33,507 nucleotides of DNA from Verrucomicrobiales bacterium (GTDB lineage Bacteria; Verrucomicrobiota; Verrucomicrobiia; Limisphaerales; CAIMTB01). Under the pieces are notes generated by a model. That model was given only the letters and a program-made list of their open reading frames with translations. It did no database searches and was not told where the DNA came from. Position 1 is the first letter of the stretch. Each line of letters opens with the position of its first letter. The stretch covers positions 1-33,507 of the forward strand of contig JAEUHG010000270.1 in the NCBI GenBank assembly GCA_016795425.1, written 5' to 3'. This document shows, in pieces, positions 24,401 through 30,900 of this stretch. The position numbers and the translations under genes were made by a program.

Positions 24401-24754
24401 CCCGGGTTCGAGGCCGTTGATGGTGAGACTGATGGTGTCTTTCCGCGTGCCGCCGTTCTCGGTGTCGGGTGAATGGACGGTGACGCCACCGCTGGGCCCG
24501 AGGCCGGAGAAGCTGCTGACCGAATCGTAGCTCTTGTCGAAATCACCGATGGTCAGTTCGAACTTGGTGATCGCCACGCGCGATTCGTTCCGCAGTCGGA
24601 TGGTGGGAACATTCTGGTCGCCACCGATTTCGAGTGTGAAGGCCACTGGGCTGGCTGCGCCCGACGCGTTCATGAGCGATCCGGCAATCCATGCCAGGGC
24701 CACCCACCAAGTGCTGCGTCCGGCCATTCGTCGGTTCGGATTGAGAAGTCGCAT
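15494..24754 (-). CDS. Giant exported protein with Tc-toxin-A-like C-terminal region (hypothetical)
   Basis: A 3086-residue protein. The signal peptide has basic RR (8-9) and R13, hydrophobic 16-27 and cleavage near Ala33/34. Residues ~35-2000 are mostly beta-rich and match no domain I can name; they include 'VVWYDDPAENDLLMWPHRAG' and 'GFNPNEEHGLMAPSLRFAEV'. A dockerin/EF-hand-like loop DINKDGFINEDD lies near residue 2025. The last ~600 residues contain long helices (~2470-2540), a Gly-rich hydrophobic hairpin (~2555-2615), a long charged coiled coil (~2620-2710), 'FDLTAKYAYLAAKAYDYE' (~2715), an acidic Pro-rich linker and a beta-rich end closing with 'VSDIKLVFRTYGLSGG'. This order resembles the pore-forming and TcB-binding end of TcA toxin subunits, but that is inference. 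The N-terminal half is not TcA-like. The start is 8 bases after the 656-aa gene, with AAGG 5 bases upstream. The protein is real; its function is unknown. Confidence 0.9.
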   Translation of the reverse strand: MRLLNPNRRMAGRSTWWVALAWIAGSLMNASGAASPVAFTLEIGGDQNVPTIRLRNESRVAITKFELTIGDFDKSYDSVSSFSGLGPSGGVTVHSPDTENGGTRKDTISLTINGLEPGRTLVMSADVDGDGGDSGENYRRVLFNNGEDRPNATAKVTLVTGEFVSLTLPDGAADLSNYVYVSEARPRQLRLRSVTEAGGVEFVNKVALKVDGVVFGTNLGDGNPAVYTVYDGETLEVTAPREVYRNIYGDDISDSVENDPKLIQDEAQERFTAIGISVNDVPQSGDPTLLRIDVEGDTSITVKWQHEYALVVEHDFSNTESQERDAGGDDPWAGPLVSAAEGNPQPQAKKNWVKKGETVVAQVDGQVLDFNRPGLDIRYVPTGFVAAGAPNRVSPPQDNRTTRQALLVPSQILDADALVTALSNGSDPVSSYLWGRFTDDGTNVLSDVSLKDEWAETLASELNVILRGVAIYDATRFAGVTLRTETLNLKAKFDAATLTAEELIRFNRLLIEDAQPESLSRSRLVETFFPFVVRQAQPLRQQVSQFTMSSPGVIRYVWNLQFGVRVTVDDVQRATLPKIEQIVGGSVVEIGAGEGVFWFDPGASIRVLSAARVAGPDSLALRGWFNGDGYYFSNTGDIDSETGNLTLGGPADRPDNAGKVGNWLESDISAQTQVEYRGLEIPQLLRAARVFWRYDRQALTVRATIGQHVFQDDPTMAAAFNTPPTRIQLLSVTGRNTSVGSDGLTVWDPVAQKLYPLVPGRFIAQWRPVATSPETIDVTVDVSYPSPAHYPHVAGTPPVALDPDPNDDFVFREIRYFENDASVDANKRFTATTEGKSVLLFTSLQRDGRGQPREFLRVRVVDTIDWETGLVQGFAIIGKKVEDPTLDRAKLGTGYVYDPTETARYNPFVYDVSKLEGLAAKDVYDMTALRSDAAAKIVLRKNKLPGPVIPVNLFPGATKEQRLIVVWYDDPAENDLLMWPHRAGVYVPRWPENSDEGLGRIVIASQFGSEGVDANGDEQVVAPATVPLPEETTYNPSRFQQVQVYSQPDRTKPGFNPNEEHGLMAPSLRFAEVSPRPPAVYALRNNDLNRWQGSGVNDENYTSEPYVLSQYFDATESEFMMKVYRVQKEDPNIVSYQFAPKALITPATEDGSVATSVSALGRLPFVRMEAGEPVIPFYPLGVAIGASPCAETFGVNIKGQSAYWEDWRGSSWAVSGDENSWFTVSFLYPLAPDFWWEENTSGFLRQVTTASSIERRATEAETGDCVAFLPSDISSLLTLAPESVVSATSPILTKIEPTRILYKADWPENPPVLKAGETLSFAGGEFRSDRPFRTVGGKQVETSGLPGIVAFASAEVVFDSLNAQGNSAAWKEAWTARVAQVLDRRAVPLALADFPAELQPATKRTRVSGGKFVFNDLPASLQRRVLYDPLRGQLEILGILNDKKIGDRTLTAAPPAVFVLEPNILTDEERVALRDLNGTGADTEWDEAVDLLYRLSRNPSLVDTDNSFFFDLPADDASAATWQRRLEQFWRHYYFGVLPSDASTSSALGNFPTVADLGLTDPVPPPIPIDEADEGYLVGLEPRRVYDAFDKEVTVTEIEPVDGQEGEEPEEFPRPVLDPKQAVPLRAFGPGLALLPNPAFLDPSGGLPTISWVTVVENNDPSLGGSPITVHVIQVDRRERYRGAIKTIESDNVFDENLALRHTGDFGANAGELFFEWWYRFDDGSLNVPPPDLIEAGQTSPWKLFPDPTGRRGAGRYQITLKGNPNVPEALLADSFWFVRYRHKNDLVEGSNWEVPQGDGSPKVNFTWAGAGNSDPFNDFDANGVPDYRAQLAQGWVKRVLDAVNPYEARIRSFEGDNPATVSSMIAQFGRPFEGPVALNPDKNVIENVGLIELYETILRRGRSLSIDLSRPVSTPAIANALQLASTRISDFYTILGNEAYADAIDPTIGYGSEGPNDLSGANPGYGSFATAVFSFQNQTSSLIEEELALLRGQDDDAARPVYNRLFWNFTKGEGEAAYAQNYNITDINKDGFINEDDAMALFPQGHGDAWGHYLTAVRNQYDLLNHPFFNWVSRSEFYNLQDIVLKVDFLDERKFAQTAAAKAKVGAEVVNLTYRQQYVEEPVAQWQGYVDAQPERAWGVQDWARRAGQGAYFDWVTANALLPSKHPNERLEGIQKVDRQSNADIAVISANLNAVQTTFDQANRGENPLGIARDGLVFDIDPTFLEVGSTAQIGTRAVQGLMHFDQIFERALKMMEHGISVWNYANESRNHVRSVANSEAEFRNAVFQEDLAYRNQLIKLFGKPYEGTIGPGKVYPAGYDGPDVLLYMYADVREITDQTVPGPIASFATFGTGTTALSSSDIYKAFEDGQGSGSAPRGTLADIDKIPPEMQLYLSEDVRRLFAPTFVDPSGGGTTPVLAKEGLYAVNYTDLESPKVPLDRLTQLLPVTAAGYTFQAPREWGQRLAVGELQLQINRMIQQEAQVAVAIGAYDALQGAILREIRFINAKLDMQANIRLKNEVFGRLQNITLGILTGIDGVIDAVELGKDTVTETVTATISSIPTYLPTVGLAVSPGDALAPVRGGGYLASVGVSTGLGAGIVAFKAVKAVIETAFSIANFELELFEKRETDALAAKEMLKGLENLVGDEPIRRIQIFKELQNLRELSDEYRAMVDEATRLIDERAAFNKRVAAQTQRNRYQDMTFRVSRNHALQTYRAAFDLTAKYAYLAAKAYDYETNYDPDDPGSARDILQGIIRARTLGRLDGEPRLGAGGLAEELAKLRQNYEVVKSQLGMKIPQIEIGKISLRTEKFRILPKVDPTEEQPEPDSPVQPDVDGFPSPGALSDDLWKDTLQASRVEDLWMVPEFRYYCRPFNSERDTAGNHVPEPGLVLRFSSRIQAGKNFFGHPLTGGDQVYDPSTYATKIQSVGVWFSDYLSSDVLADLPATPRVYLVPVGTDIMSVPSSADPDVVRLWNVVDQHIPAPFAATRAQLDTRNWIPVLDSLNGRFGEPRKYSMFRAYHDGGNAVNSDELVLDTRLIGRSIWNTQWLLIIPGRMLNADPEEGLERFIRQVSDIKLVFRTYGLSGG
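16530..17345 (-). other. Putative helical-hairpin pore-forming-like region of the 3086-aa protein
   Basis: Residues ~2470-2741 consist of two long amphipathic helical stretches rich in Glu, Arg, Lys and Ala ('INRMIQQEAQVAVAIGAYDA', 'ELQNLRELSDEYRAMVDEAT') on either side of an uncharged Gly/Ala/Val-rich hairpin ('TYLPTVGLAVSPGDALAPV', 'GGGYLASVGVSTGLGAGIVA'). They end in 'FDLTAKYAYLAAKAYDYET'. Helix-hydrophobic hairpin-helix is the layout of several alpha-helical pore formers, including the TcA channel. It could also be a coiled-coil stalk with a membrane-associated loop. Confidence 0.45.
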
Positions 24755-24762
24755 GGGAACCT

Positions 24763-26733
24763 TTACCTCGCGTTAAGGGCGTCGTTCAGGCTGACGCGGT
24801 TCAATTGGAACCGACCCTCAACCCGAAGCCCGACGTCTTCCCCGGCTGGTCCGAGTGGCTTGTGCAAGCCTTTGATCTCTTCCCGATAGGTGCCGGTAAT
24901 CCGATCCACTCCGAACCCGGGGCGCGCGAGCGGATCAGACTCCGTGCCATCGAAGTCCAGCCGTATCCGCCGGTGAATGTCCAAGCCGATCCTATGCTCG
25001 GAGTGCCGGCGGTGAAGAAAGGGATTGGTCACATGATTGGCGGCGAGGAAGAGGGTTCCTTCCAGACCCGCCGCCCCCAGGGGTGCCAGTTTTCCCTGGC
25101 GGATATCATAGAGGAATCGGGGGTCTCCCTGGCCCGGCCCGAAAGCCCCGGTCATTGGCAATTCCGTCTGTCGAACACGTGCCGCGCCCCCGAAGGCGTC
25201 CTGCCCCACCTTGCGCAGGGCGTCCGTCGCCGCATCCAGTCCGATCCGCCGAAGCAGTTCCTCGTTGGCCAGAACATTGACGCTGCGCTCCAGGACCATG
25301 GCCTCCGCCGACGCCTCGGCGGCGACCGAAGCACTCGACTGATACGCCGTCGACGCGATGAAGTCGTTGTAATCGCCGCTGGGAACCTGCGGCACTGCAA
25401 AGCGGTCCACCGAATTCTCGAGAGCCTGTCGTCCCGCCGTTTCCGCAGCGCTCTCCACGGCTTGAGCAGTCTCCGTGTCCCCGCCCAGGAAGGAGGCCGC
25501 CACCGACACCATGTTGGAAACCACCGTCTCGACGGCCGCCGCGCTCCGCCGATCGGAGTAGGGATTGTTGGCGTCGAGCGACAGCGCGGTGGACCGGGCC
25601 TTGACCACGTTGGTCTGGCCGTTCACGGCGTTGCGAATGCTGCCGATGGTCGCCCCGACTGCCACGGCGGCCGTTCCTGCGGCGTCCGCCCCGCCGGCAA
25701 TCATGTTCCCGAACTCGGCTCCGGCCAGGAATCGCTGATACTCATTGGCCAGGTCGGCATACGCCGCCGCCGCTCGTTGCGCTGCCTCGGTCTTTTGCTC
25801 CGGCGTGGTCGACGACGAAGCGGCTGCCACGATAGCCGCGAGCATGTCGACGCCGCGTCGATCGGAATAAAATGAACTGTTCCGGAGCGCGATCGCCTGC
25901 GTATTCGCGTCGATGTATTCCTGGGAGGAGGTCGGTACCGGCGCGGTGGCAATGGCCGTGACCTTGCCGGAGGACAGGTACTGCTCCCGGAAGGAGTGGA
26001 ATGCGTTGGCGGCGTCCGCTTTTTGGATGATGGCGGCGCCCGAAGAGACCCCGGCGTTGATCGCGGCGGTCTTGGCGGTCCGTTGACCCGCTTCGGTCCG
26101 GAAGTTCTGCGTCGAACCCGCCACCGATTGGGCGACACTGTTCACCACCGCGTTCACCACCGCGTCCACCGCCTCCGTCGCCTTGCCGTCCCCGAAATCG
26201 AACACCGAACTGGCGATGCGAATCGCGGGTTGCGGGGGGAACTCGCCGTACAACCGATCATCGGTAACCAGGGAGAAATCACTCTCCCGATTCACCAACG
26301 GTTCCGAGTATCCCAACACTCCTGGCTTCTTTTTTAGTTCCACCATTCCAAGCGCACCGACGTCTGGGAGGGCGACCCCTTCACGGGCCAGGATCGCGCA
26401 ATCCTTGAGAAGGCTCACTTGCCCGGCCCCATTGACGTGAAGGATCAGGCGTATATGGGCCTGATCGGAAGTCGGCGTGGGCACCTTGGGGTCCGGTGCG
26501 ATGGCAATGTTGGATTCGTCGAGAGGAATCGTCACTTCATTGACATAGCTGAGCGTCACCTGCCCGACCCAGAGGCCGCGGTAGGGACTCGCCGCGCCGG
26601 CGGAGTCGGGGGCCGCAACCCACAGCGCCACCAGAATTGCCAACCCGTGAACCATCGGCGTAACCCATGACCGCGGGCGGATCATGGTTCGGCCTCCAGG
26701 GACGGCTGTCTGAACATCGAAGGGTGAAGTCAT
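24763..26733 (-). CDS. Exported Ala-rich protein of unknown function, beta-rich ends with helical middle
   Basis: A 656-residue protein that I do not recognise as a named family. A signal peptide core, 'VHGLAILVALWVAA', precedes 'DSAGAASPYRGLWVGQVTL'. The N-terminal ~150 residues and C-terminal ~110 residues are strand-rich ('AHIRLILHVNGAGQVSLLKD'; 'GTYREEIKGLHKPLGPAG', 'VEGRFQLNRVSL'). Between them lies an Ala/Ser-rich helical block holding two copies of a 'N-x-x-(F/P)-YSDRR' element, each followed by an Ala/Val-rich helix. Two starts compete. ATG 26733 overlaps the previous stop (ATGA) and has GGAGG 4 bases upstream. ATG 26685 has GGAGG with an ideal 7-base spacing and gives a shorter, more normal signal peptide. 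I give the longer form. The 3086-aa gene follows after 8 bases, so the two products probably act together. Confidence 0.87.
   Translation of the reverse strand: MTSPFDVQTAVPGGRTMIRPRSWVTPMVHGLAILVALWVAAPDSAGAASPYRGLWVGQVTLSYVNEVTIPLDESNIAIAPDPKVPTPTSDQAHIRLILHVNGAGQVSLLKDCAILAREGVALPDVGALGMVELKKKPGVLGYSEPLVNRESDFSLVTDDRLYGEFPPQPAIRIASSVFDFGDGKATEAVDAVVNAVVNSVAQSVAGSTQNFRTEAGQRTAKTAAINAGVSSGAAIIQKADAANAFHSFREQYLSSGKVTAIATAPVPTSSQEYIDANTQAIALRNSSFYSDRRGVDMLAAIVAAASSSTTPEQKTEAAQRAAAAYADLANEYQRFLAGAEFGNMIAGGADAAGTAAVAVGATIGSIRNAVNGQTNVVKARSTALSLDANNPYSDRRSAAAVETVVSNMVSVAASFLGGDTETAQAVESAAETAGRQALENSVDRFAVPQVPSGDYNDFIASTAYQSSASVAAEASAEAMVLERSVNVLANEELLRRIGLDAATDALRKVGQDAFGGAARVRQTELPMTGAFGPGQGDPRFLYDIRQGKLAPLGAAGLEGTLFLAANHVTNPFLHRRHSEHRIGLDIHRRIRLDFDGTESDPLARPGFGVDRITGTYREEIKGLHKPLGPAGEDVGLRVEGRFQLNRVSLNDALNAR
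26693..26697 (-). promoter_or_regulatory. Strong Shine-Dalgarno for the internal start at 26685
   Basis: GGAGG on the minus strand lies 7 bases before the in-frame ATG at 26683-26685, whose N-terminus (MIRPRSW then a hydrophobic stretch) is a conventional signal peptide. A second GGAGG at 26738-26742 serves the ATG at 26733. The gene may therefore be translated from either start. Confidence 0.5.
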
Positions 26734-27866
26734 TTCTCCTCCAGATCTTCCCGAATACCGATCACCGGAACCCAGGATTCCGTCCCAAGATCCGTCGAAA
26801 TTCGCAGCAACGACGACTGACAGAACGCCTGCATCTCCTCGATGCGTGCGTGAAACGGAATCCGCACCGACCGATCGGCCTCCAAGGCCGGCATCTGCTG
26901 GAGCCAGGGACCCGAGGGCTTCCTGGATACGAGACGCTTCACCGGCGAAACCGGATCGCGAACGCCCTGAACCACGATGGACAGCGGCACCGGATCCCCT
27001 TCGACCGGGAGATGCTCCAGCTTGGGCGACAACGGGTGGCCGGTCTCATTGCGGAGAATGACCTCCGCCTCCGCGGCCCCGAGCACCAAGCCCCGGCGCG
27101 TCAGGGTCTCCACCCGCAAGGGTCCCTGATAAGTCGACGGACCGTCGCAGTAGATCCAAAACGCCTCTCCGGAGCGCATCGCCTCGTTGCTCGGGTCCGT
27201 CAACCGCTGCCAACTGCCTTCCACCAGTCGGTAGATCCGATTATGGGTGTGCGCCTTCGAACCCCGAAAATATTCCGCGAAAGTCGGCGGCGCCGTGGCG
27301 TTCACCGAGAAGCCGACCAGGTTGAAGGCACCGGGCTGCCAGCGCACCTCCGAGAGCACCACCGCCCCGCGAATCCTCCCGGTGAACGCCTCCTTCGCGT
27401 GGACCAGGTACGCCTGGTGTCCGTGAACCGCGAAGAGCGTGGATAAAAATCCGTCCGGACGGTCCGCGGCATACCAGACTCCCCAGCCTTCCTGCCGGAA
27501 TTGATCAACGCTCGGATTCGAGACGAACTGCGCCGACGCGGGACGGGCCTGGAACGTCGCGACGATGTCAACCGGGATTCCCGCGAACACCTTGGCGGGT
27601 TCCGCATCGGTCGGATGAACCTCCAGGAAGACCGCGTTCCAGCCCTGATGCAGCGAAAGAGTCTGGGTACGGTAGACAGCCGAGTCGGAGCCGGAAGCCA
27701 CGCGTGGACTTTCCGGTTCCGCCAAAGTCGTCGTGACACCTAGTGCAGCCCAGATCCAAACGGCCATCACCCAGTTCGGACCGAGGCCGACCCATCGACT
27801 CCTTACCGAGCCGCACGGTCGCGGGCTGCTGGGGGCCGCCCGTTGAGTAGCAATGCTAGGGCTCAC
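26730..27866 (-). CDS. Exported beta-rich protein of unknown function, first gene of the secreted cassette
   Basis: A 378-residue protein beginning at GTG 27866; upstream in the same frame a TAA (27897-27899) closes the frame and no ATG intervenes. The N-terminal 33 residues are basic and are followed by the hydrophobic stretch 'VMAVWIWAALGVTTTLA', a signal peptide with a long n-region. Motifs in order: 'LSLHQGWNAVFLEVHPTD', 'KVFAGIPVDIVATFQ', 'GWGVWYAADRPDGFLSTL', 'GHQAYLVHAKE', 'FNLVGFSVNATAPPTFAEYF', 'RIYRLVEGSWQRL'. These look like strands of a large beta-sandwich protein. No catalytic residues or named domain were recognised. Its stop overlaps the start of the 656-aa gene by ATGA. There is no clear Shine-Dalgarno before the GTG, and ATG 27767 would lose the basic n-region, so the start is uncertain. 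Confidence 0.82.
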   Translation of the reverse strand: MSPSIATQRAAPSSPRPCGSVRSRWVGLGPNWVMAVWIWAALGVTTTLAEPESPRVASGSDSAVYRTQTLSLHQGWNAVFLEVHPTDAEPAKVFAGIPVDIVATFQARPASAQFVSNPSVDQFRQEGWGVWYAADRPDGFLSTLFAVHGHQAYLVHAKEAFTGRIRGAVVLSEVRWQPGAFNLVGFSVNATAPPTFAEYFRGSKAHTHNRIYRLVEGSWQRLTDPSNEAMRSGEAFWIYCDGPSTYQGPLRVETLTRRGLVLGAAEAEVILRNETGHPLSPKLEHLPVEGDPVPLSIVVQGVRDPVSPVKRLVSRKPSGPWLQQMPALEADRSVRIPFHARIEEMQAFCQSSLLRISTDLGTESWVPVIGIREDLEEK

Positions 27867-27966
27867 TCGAGTCCATACAGAGTCCCCTAGCTTGGGTTAC
27901 AATATTTCTAGAGGTTCTTTCTATCGCGCTCCACCTAGGGAGAATTCTCCGAGGTTTCCTGGAGGA
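27867..27966 (-). promoter_or_regulatory. Intergenic region between the kinase and the secreted cassette
   Basis: This 100-base gap contains a perfect 12-bp palindrome GGAGAATTCTCC (27939-27950) and, on the minus strand, CTCTAG (27908-27913) followed two bases later by an AT-rich 'ATATTGT'. The same CTCTAG-plus-ATATT arrangement occurs upstream of the sigma gene. It could hold a promoter or operator for the cassette separate from the sigma-kinase promoter. No terminator with a T-run was seen. Confidence 0.4.
27939..27950. repeat. 12-bp perfect palindrome (possible operator)
   Basis: GGAGAATTCTCC equals its own reverse complement. It lies 73 bases before the GTG start of the 378-aa gene and 17 bases after the kinase stop codon. 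The flanking bases do not pair further. Possible operator half-sites; no regulator is known. Confidence 0.35.
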
Positions 27967-30900
27967 TCATGGCTGCCCTGGCGGTGGCGATCCTGATTCG
28001 TGTTCGCGCAGGTACCAGCGAGCCCAGCGATCGTACTCGCCGGCTGGATTGGCCTCACTTCGTCGTATCAGGCCGTCCAACACCAGCGAATCCGCGGCTT
28101 CCACCTCGCCGTGATCGTTGATCCGGCGTCCCGCCATCGCTTCTGCCAGGTTTGGCAACCACGGCGGCGCCGCGCTCTGCATCTCGAAGTAACTCCAGCG
28201 CGTCAATTGGCCGGTATGAGTCGCTGTGAGGATTCGCCCCGGCTCGGGTTCGAACCAGGCCCGCAAGAGAATATCTCCGTGGGGCATCCGTTCGGTGAGA
28301 GGCAGGCCCGTCTCGACATCCCAAACCCGCACGTCGCCGTGGTCCTCGCCGGTCAACAAAAGCCGACCGTCCGGGCTGAACTCGAGAATCCATACCCGAT
28401 CAGAATGCAGCAAAGGCGTCCCCAACGGCTTTCCGGTTGTGGCATCCCACAGCCGCACCGTTCTGTCTTCGGCGCCGGATGCGATGCGGCGTCCGTCCGG
28501 ACTGAATCGGGCCACCAGCACGGGGCGATCGTGGCACATCGGTGGAAGGGCAAGGCTGCCGGTTTCCAGATTCCACAAACGGACCATGCGATCCACGGAC
28601 GCCGTGAGCAGCTGCTTTTGGTCCATGGAGAAGGACGCCGTCCAAATGCGCCCGAGATGCTTTAAAGGTCCGCAGGGTTCGGTGAAGGTGCGCCTTCGAA
28701 GGACCCGCACCGAGGCGTCCGCGCACTTTGCCGCCAACCAATCGCCGTCCGCGCTCACGTCCAGGCCCTGAATGCCGCCACGTCCCAAAGCCGCAAATTT
28801 CGATTGGCCTGTCTCAAGATCGTGGAGGTAAAGCCAGCCGTCACGAGTGACGGCCGCCACCCACGTGCTGTCTGGTCCCCAAACCAACGACACCCAGTGG
28901 TCGCCCGCGCGCGACCAATTCAGCACCGGAGTGCCATTCGCCCATTCCCACAGTCGAAGACAGCTGCCACCCGCCGTCGCCAAACGCCGGCCGTCCGGGG
29001 AGAGTCTCGCCAGCTGGATGGCGGTGGGATGCGCGAAGGCTTCGCCCACTTGTTCCCCAGTTCGGGCATCGCAGGTCCACGCCAAAGCGTCCTTAGCCAC
29101 GACCAGCAGGTCCCGCCCTGCGACACGGGTTACCTCATTGCCGACCCTCCCATTCAACGCCACCGATTTAGGAATCCCCCGTCGCATTCCAAGGGTCCAC
29201 AATCGGGCTGTGCCGTCGTGAGACGATGTCGCCACTCGCTCCGAGCCACTGCCAAAAGACAGCCGCGTGATGGGCCCCCGATGCTCGAAAGGCTCCTGGA
29301 TCATGGCCATCGTCAATGGATCATAGGCCACCGCACTGCCACTCCGATAAGCCAGAATCAGACTTCGACCATCGGGGCTCCAACAGGCGTCCATGACGAC
29401 ATCGCTGGACATGGCTTGAAATCGCCCCAGAAGCCGTCCCGCCACAGCGTCCCAGAGCTCCGGCCATTCACCAAATCTCCCCACGAGCGCCCGCCGCCCG
29501 TCGGGGTTCCACCGCAATAAGGTGACTTCTCCCGAAGCCTGGGTCTTCAGGCGCGGGCCCATGGCCTCCTCACGATCGATGAGCGAAGCAACGCCGCCCC
29601 GAGTTCCTACAAGTACCTGCCGCCCGCTCGGACTGAACTCCATGGACGACACTTCATCGTCGAGGCTGATCCGAGGTTCGTTGCGCGGGTCCCAGTCGCC
29701 AACCCTTGACACCCAGACCCTGCCCACCTCGTCGCCCACCGCCATCCACGTGCCCTCGGCACTCAACGACAGCGCGCTGATTGCTGGCAAAGGCCCCGCC
29801 AGCGAACCCACCGGATTGCCCGTTTGGGTCGCCACGACCTCGAGTCGGTCACCGTCAATGACAACCGCCAGTCGCGAGCCGTCCTGGCTTAGGGAAACGA
29901 CCGAGGAAGCCGCGGCAGAGGGAACCCAAGAGCGCAAACGTCGCCGTTGTTGAATGTCCCACAGGCCCACTTGCCCACTATTGGCGACCGTCAACAACTG
30001 GCCGCCGTCGCCGCAAAAGGACGCGCGGTCCAGCGGTCCTTCCCCTGGAATTGAACCGAGGGCTTCGCCGGTGGCGGCCTGCCAGAGTCGCGCCTCGCCA
30101 TCGGCGGATGCGGTCACCAGGCGTCGGGCGTCCGAATCAAACTCCACCCAATTCACCGGACCGCCATGTTCCATCAACCGTCCCACCGGGCGCGCCAAGG
30201 TGCGGTGGCTGAGCAACGAAATCATGCGGGTGGCAAGAACGCGATCCCCGGGTTGATCACGTAATAAGCGGCTGAAGGCGACCAATGCTTCGGTGGCACG
30301 GCCCGCGACCAGTGCATCCTCCGCCCGCTGCCAGTTGACCTGCCGGAGATTCCCCGCCAACAGTGCGTTGGCACGGGCGGTTTCACGTTCTGCCCGCGCC
30401 AGTCGGAGGCTCGCCAGACTGCTTACCAAGGCCGTCACCAGCGCCAGGGAAACGGTCAATGCCTGCATCGGACGCCGCCGGGCCCAGCGATGCGTCCGTC
30501 CTAGTGGACCGATGCGGCGCGCCTGCGTCGTTTCACCCTTCAGAAATCGCCCCAAATCGTCCGCGAGTTCCTTTCCCGTCGAGTAGCGACGCCGGGGATC
30601 CTTTTCGAGGCACTTCAGAACAATGGCCTCGAGGTCGTGTGGAACTTGAGGGTTGAGGCGTCGAGGACTGACCGGAAAGTTGTCGCGTATCAAGGCCAGT
30701 GTCTGCGCCAAGTTCACCGCGATAAACGGCGGACGCCCGGTCAAGGTCTCGTAAAGTATGGCGCCGACCGAGTAGACATCACTCCGGGCATCCACTTCTC
30801 GAGCCTTGCCGGCAGCCTGCTCCGGCGAAAGGTACGCCGGCGTTCCCAGCATTTCGCCGGTAATGGTCAACTCGGCGAGGTCGTCCAGGCGTTTCGCCAA

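Noticed and set aside
15494..24754. Complete Tc toxin locus
   Set aside because: No TcB or TcC (RHS-repeat) gene is present, and the N-terminal ~2400 residues do not look like a TcA shell; only the C-terminal end is suggestive.
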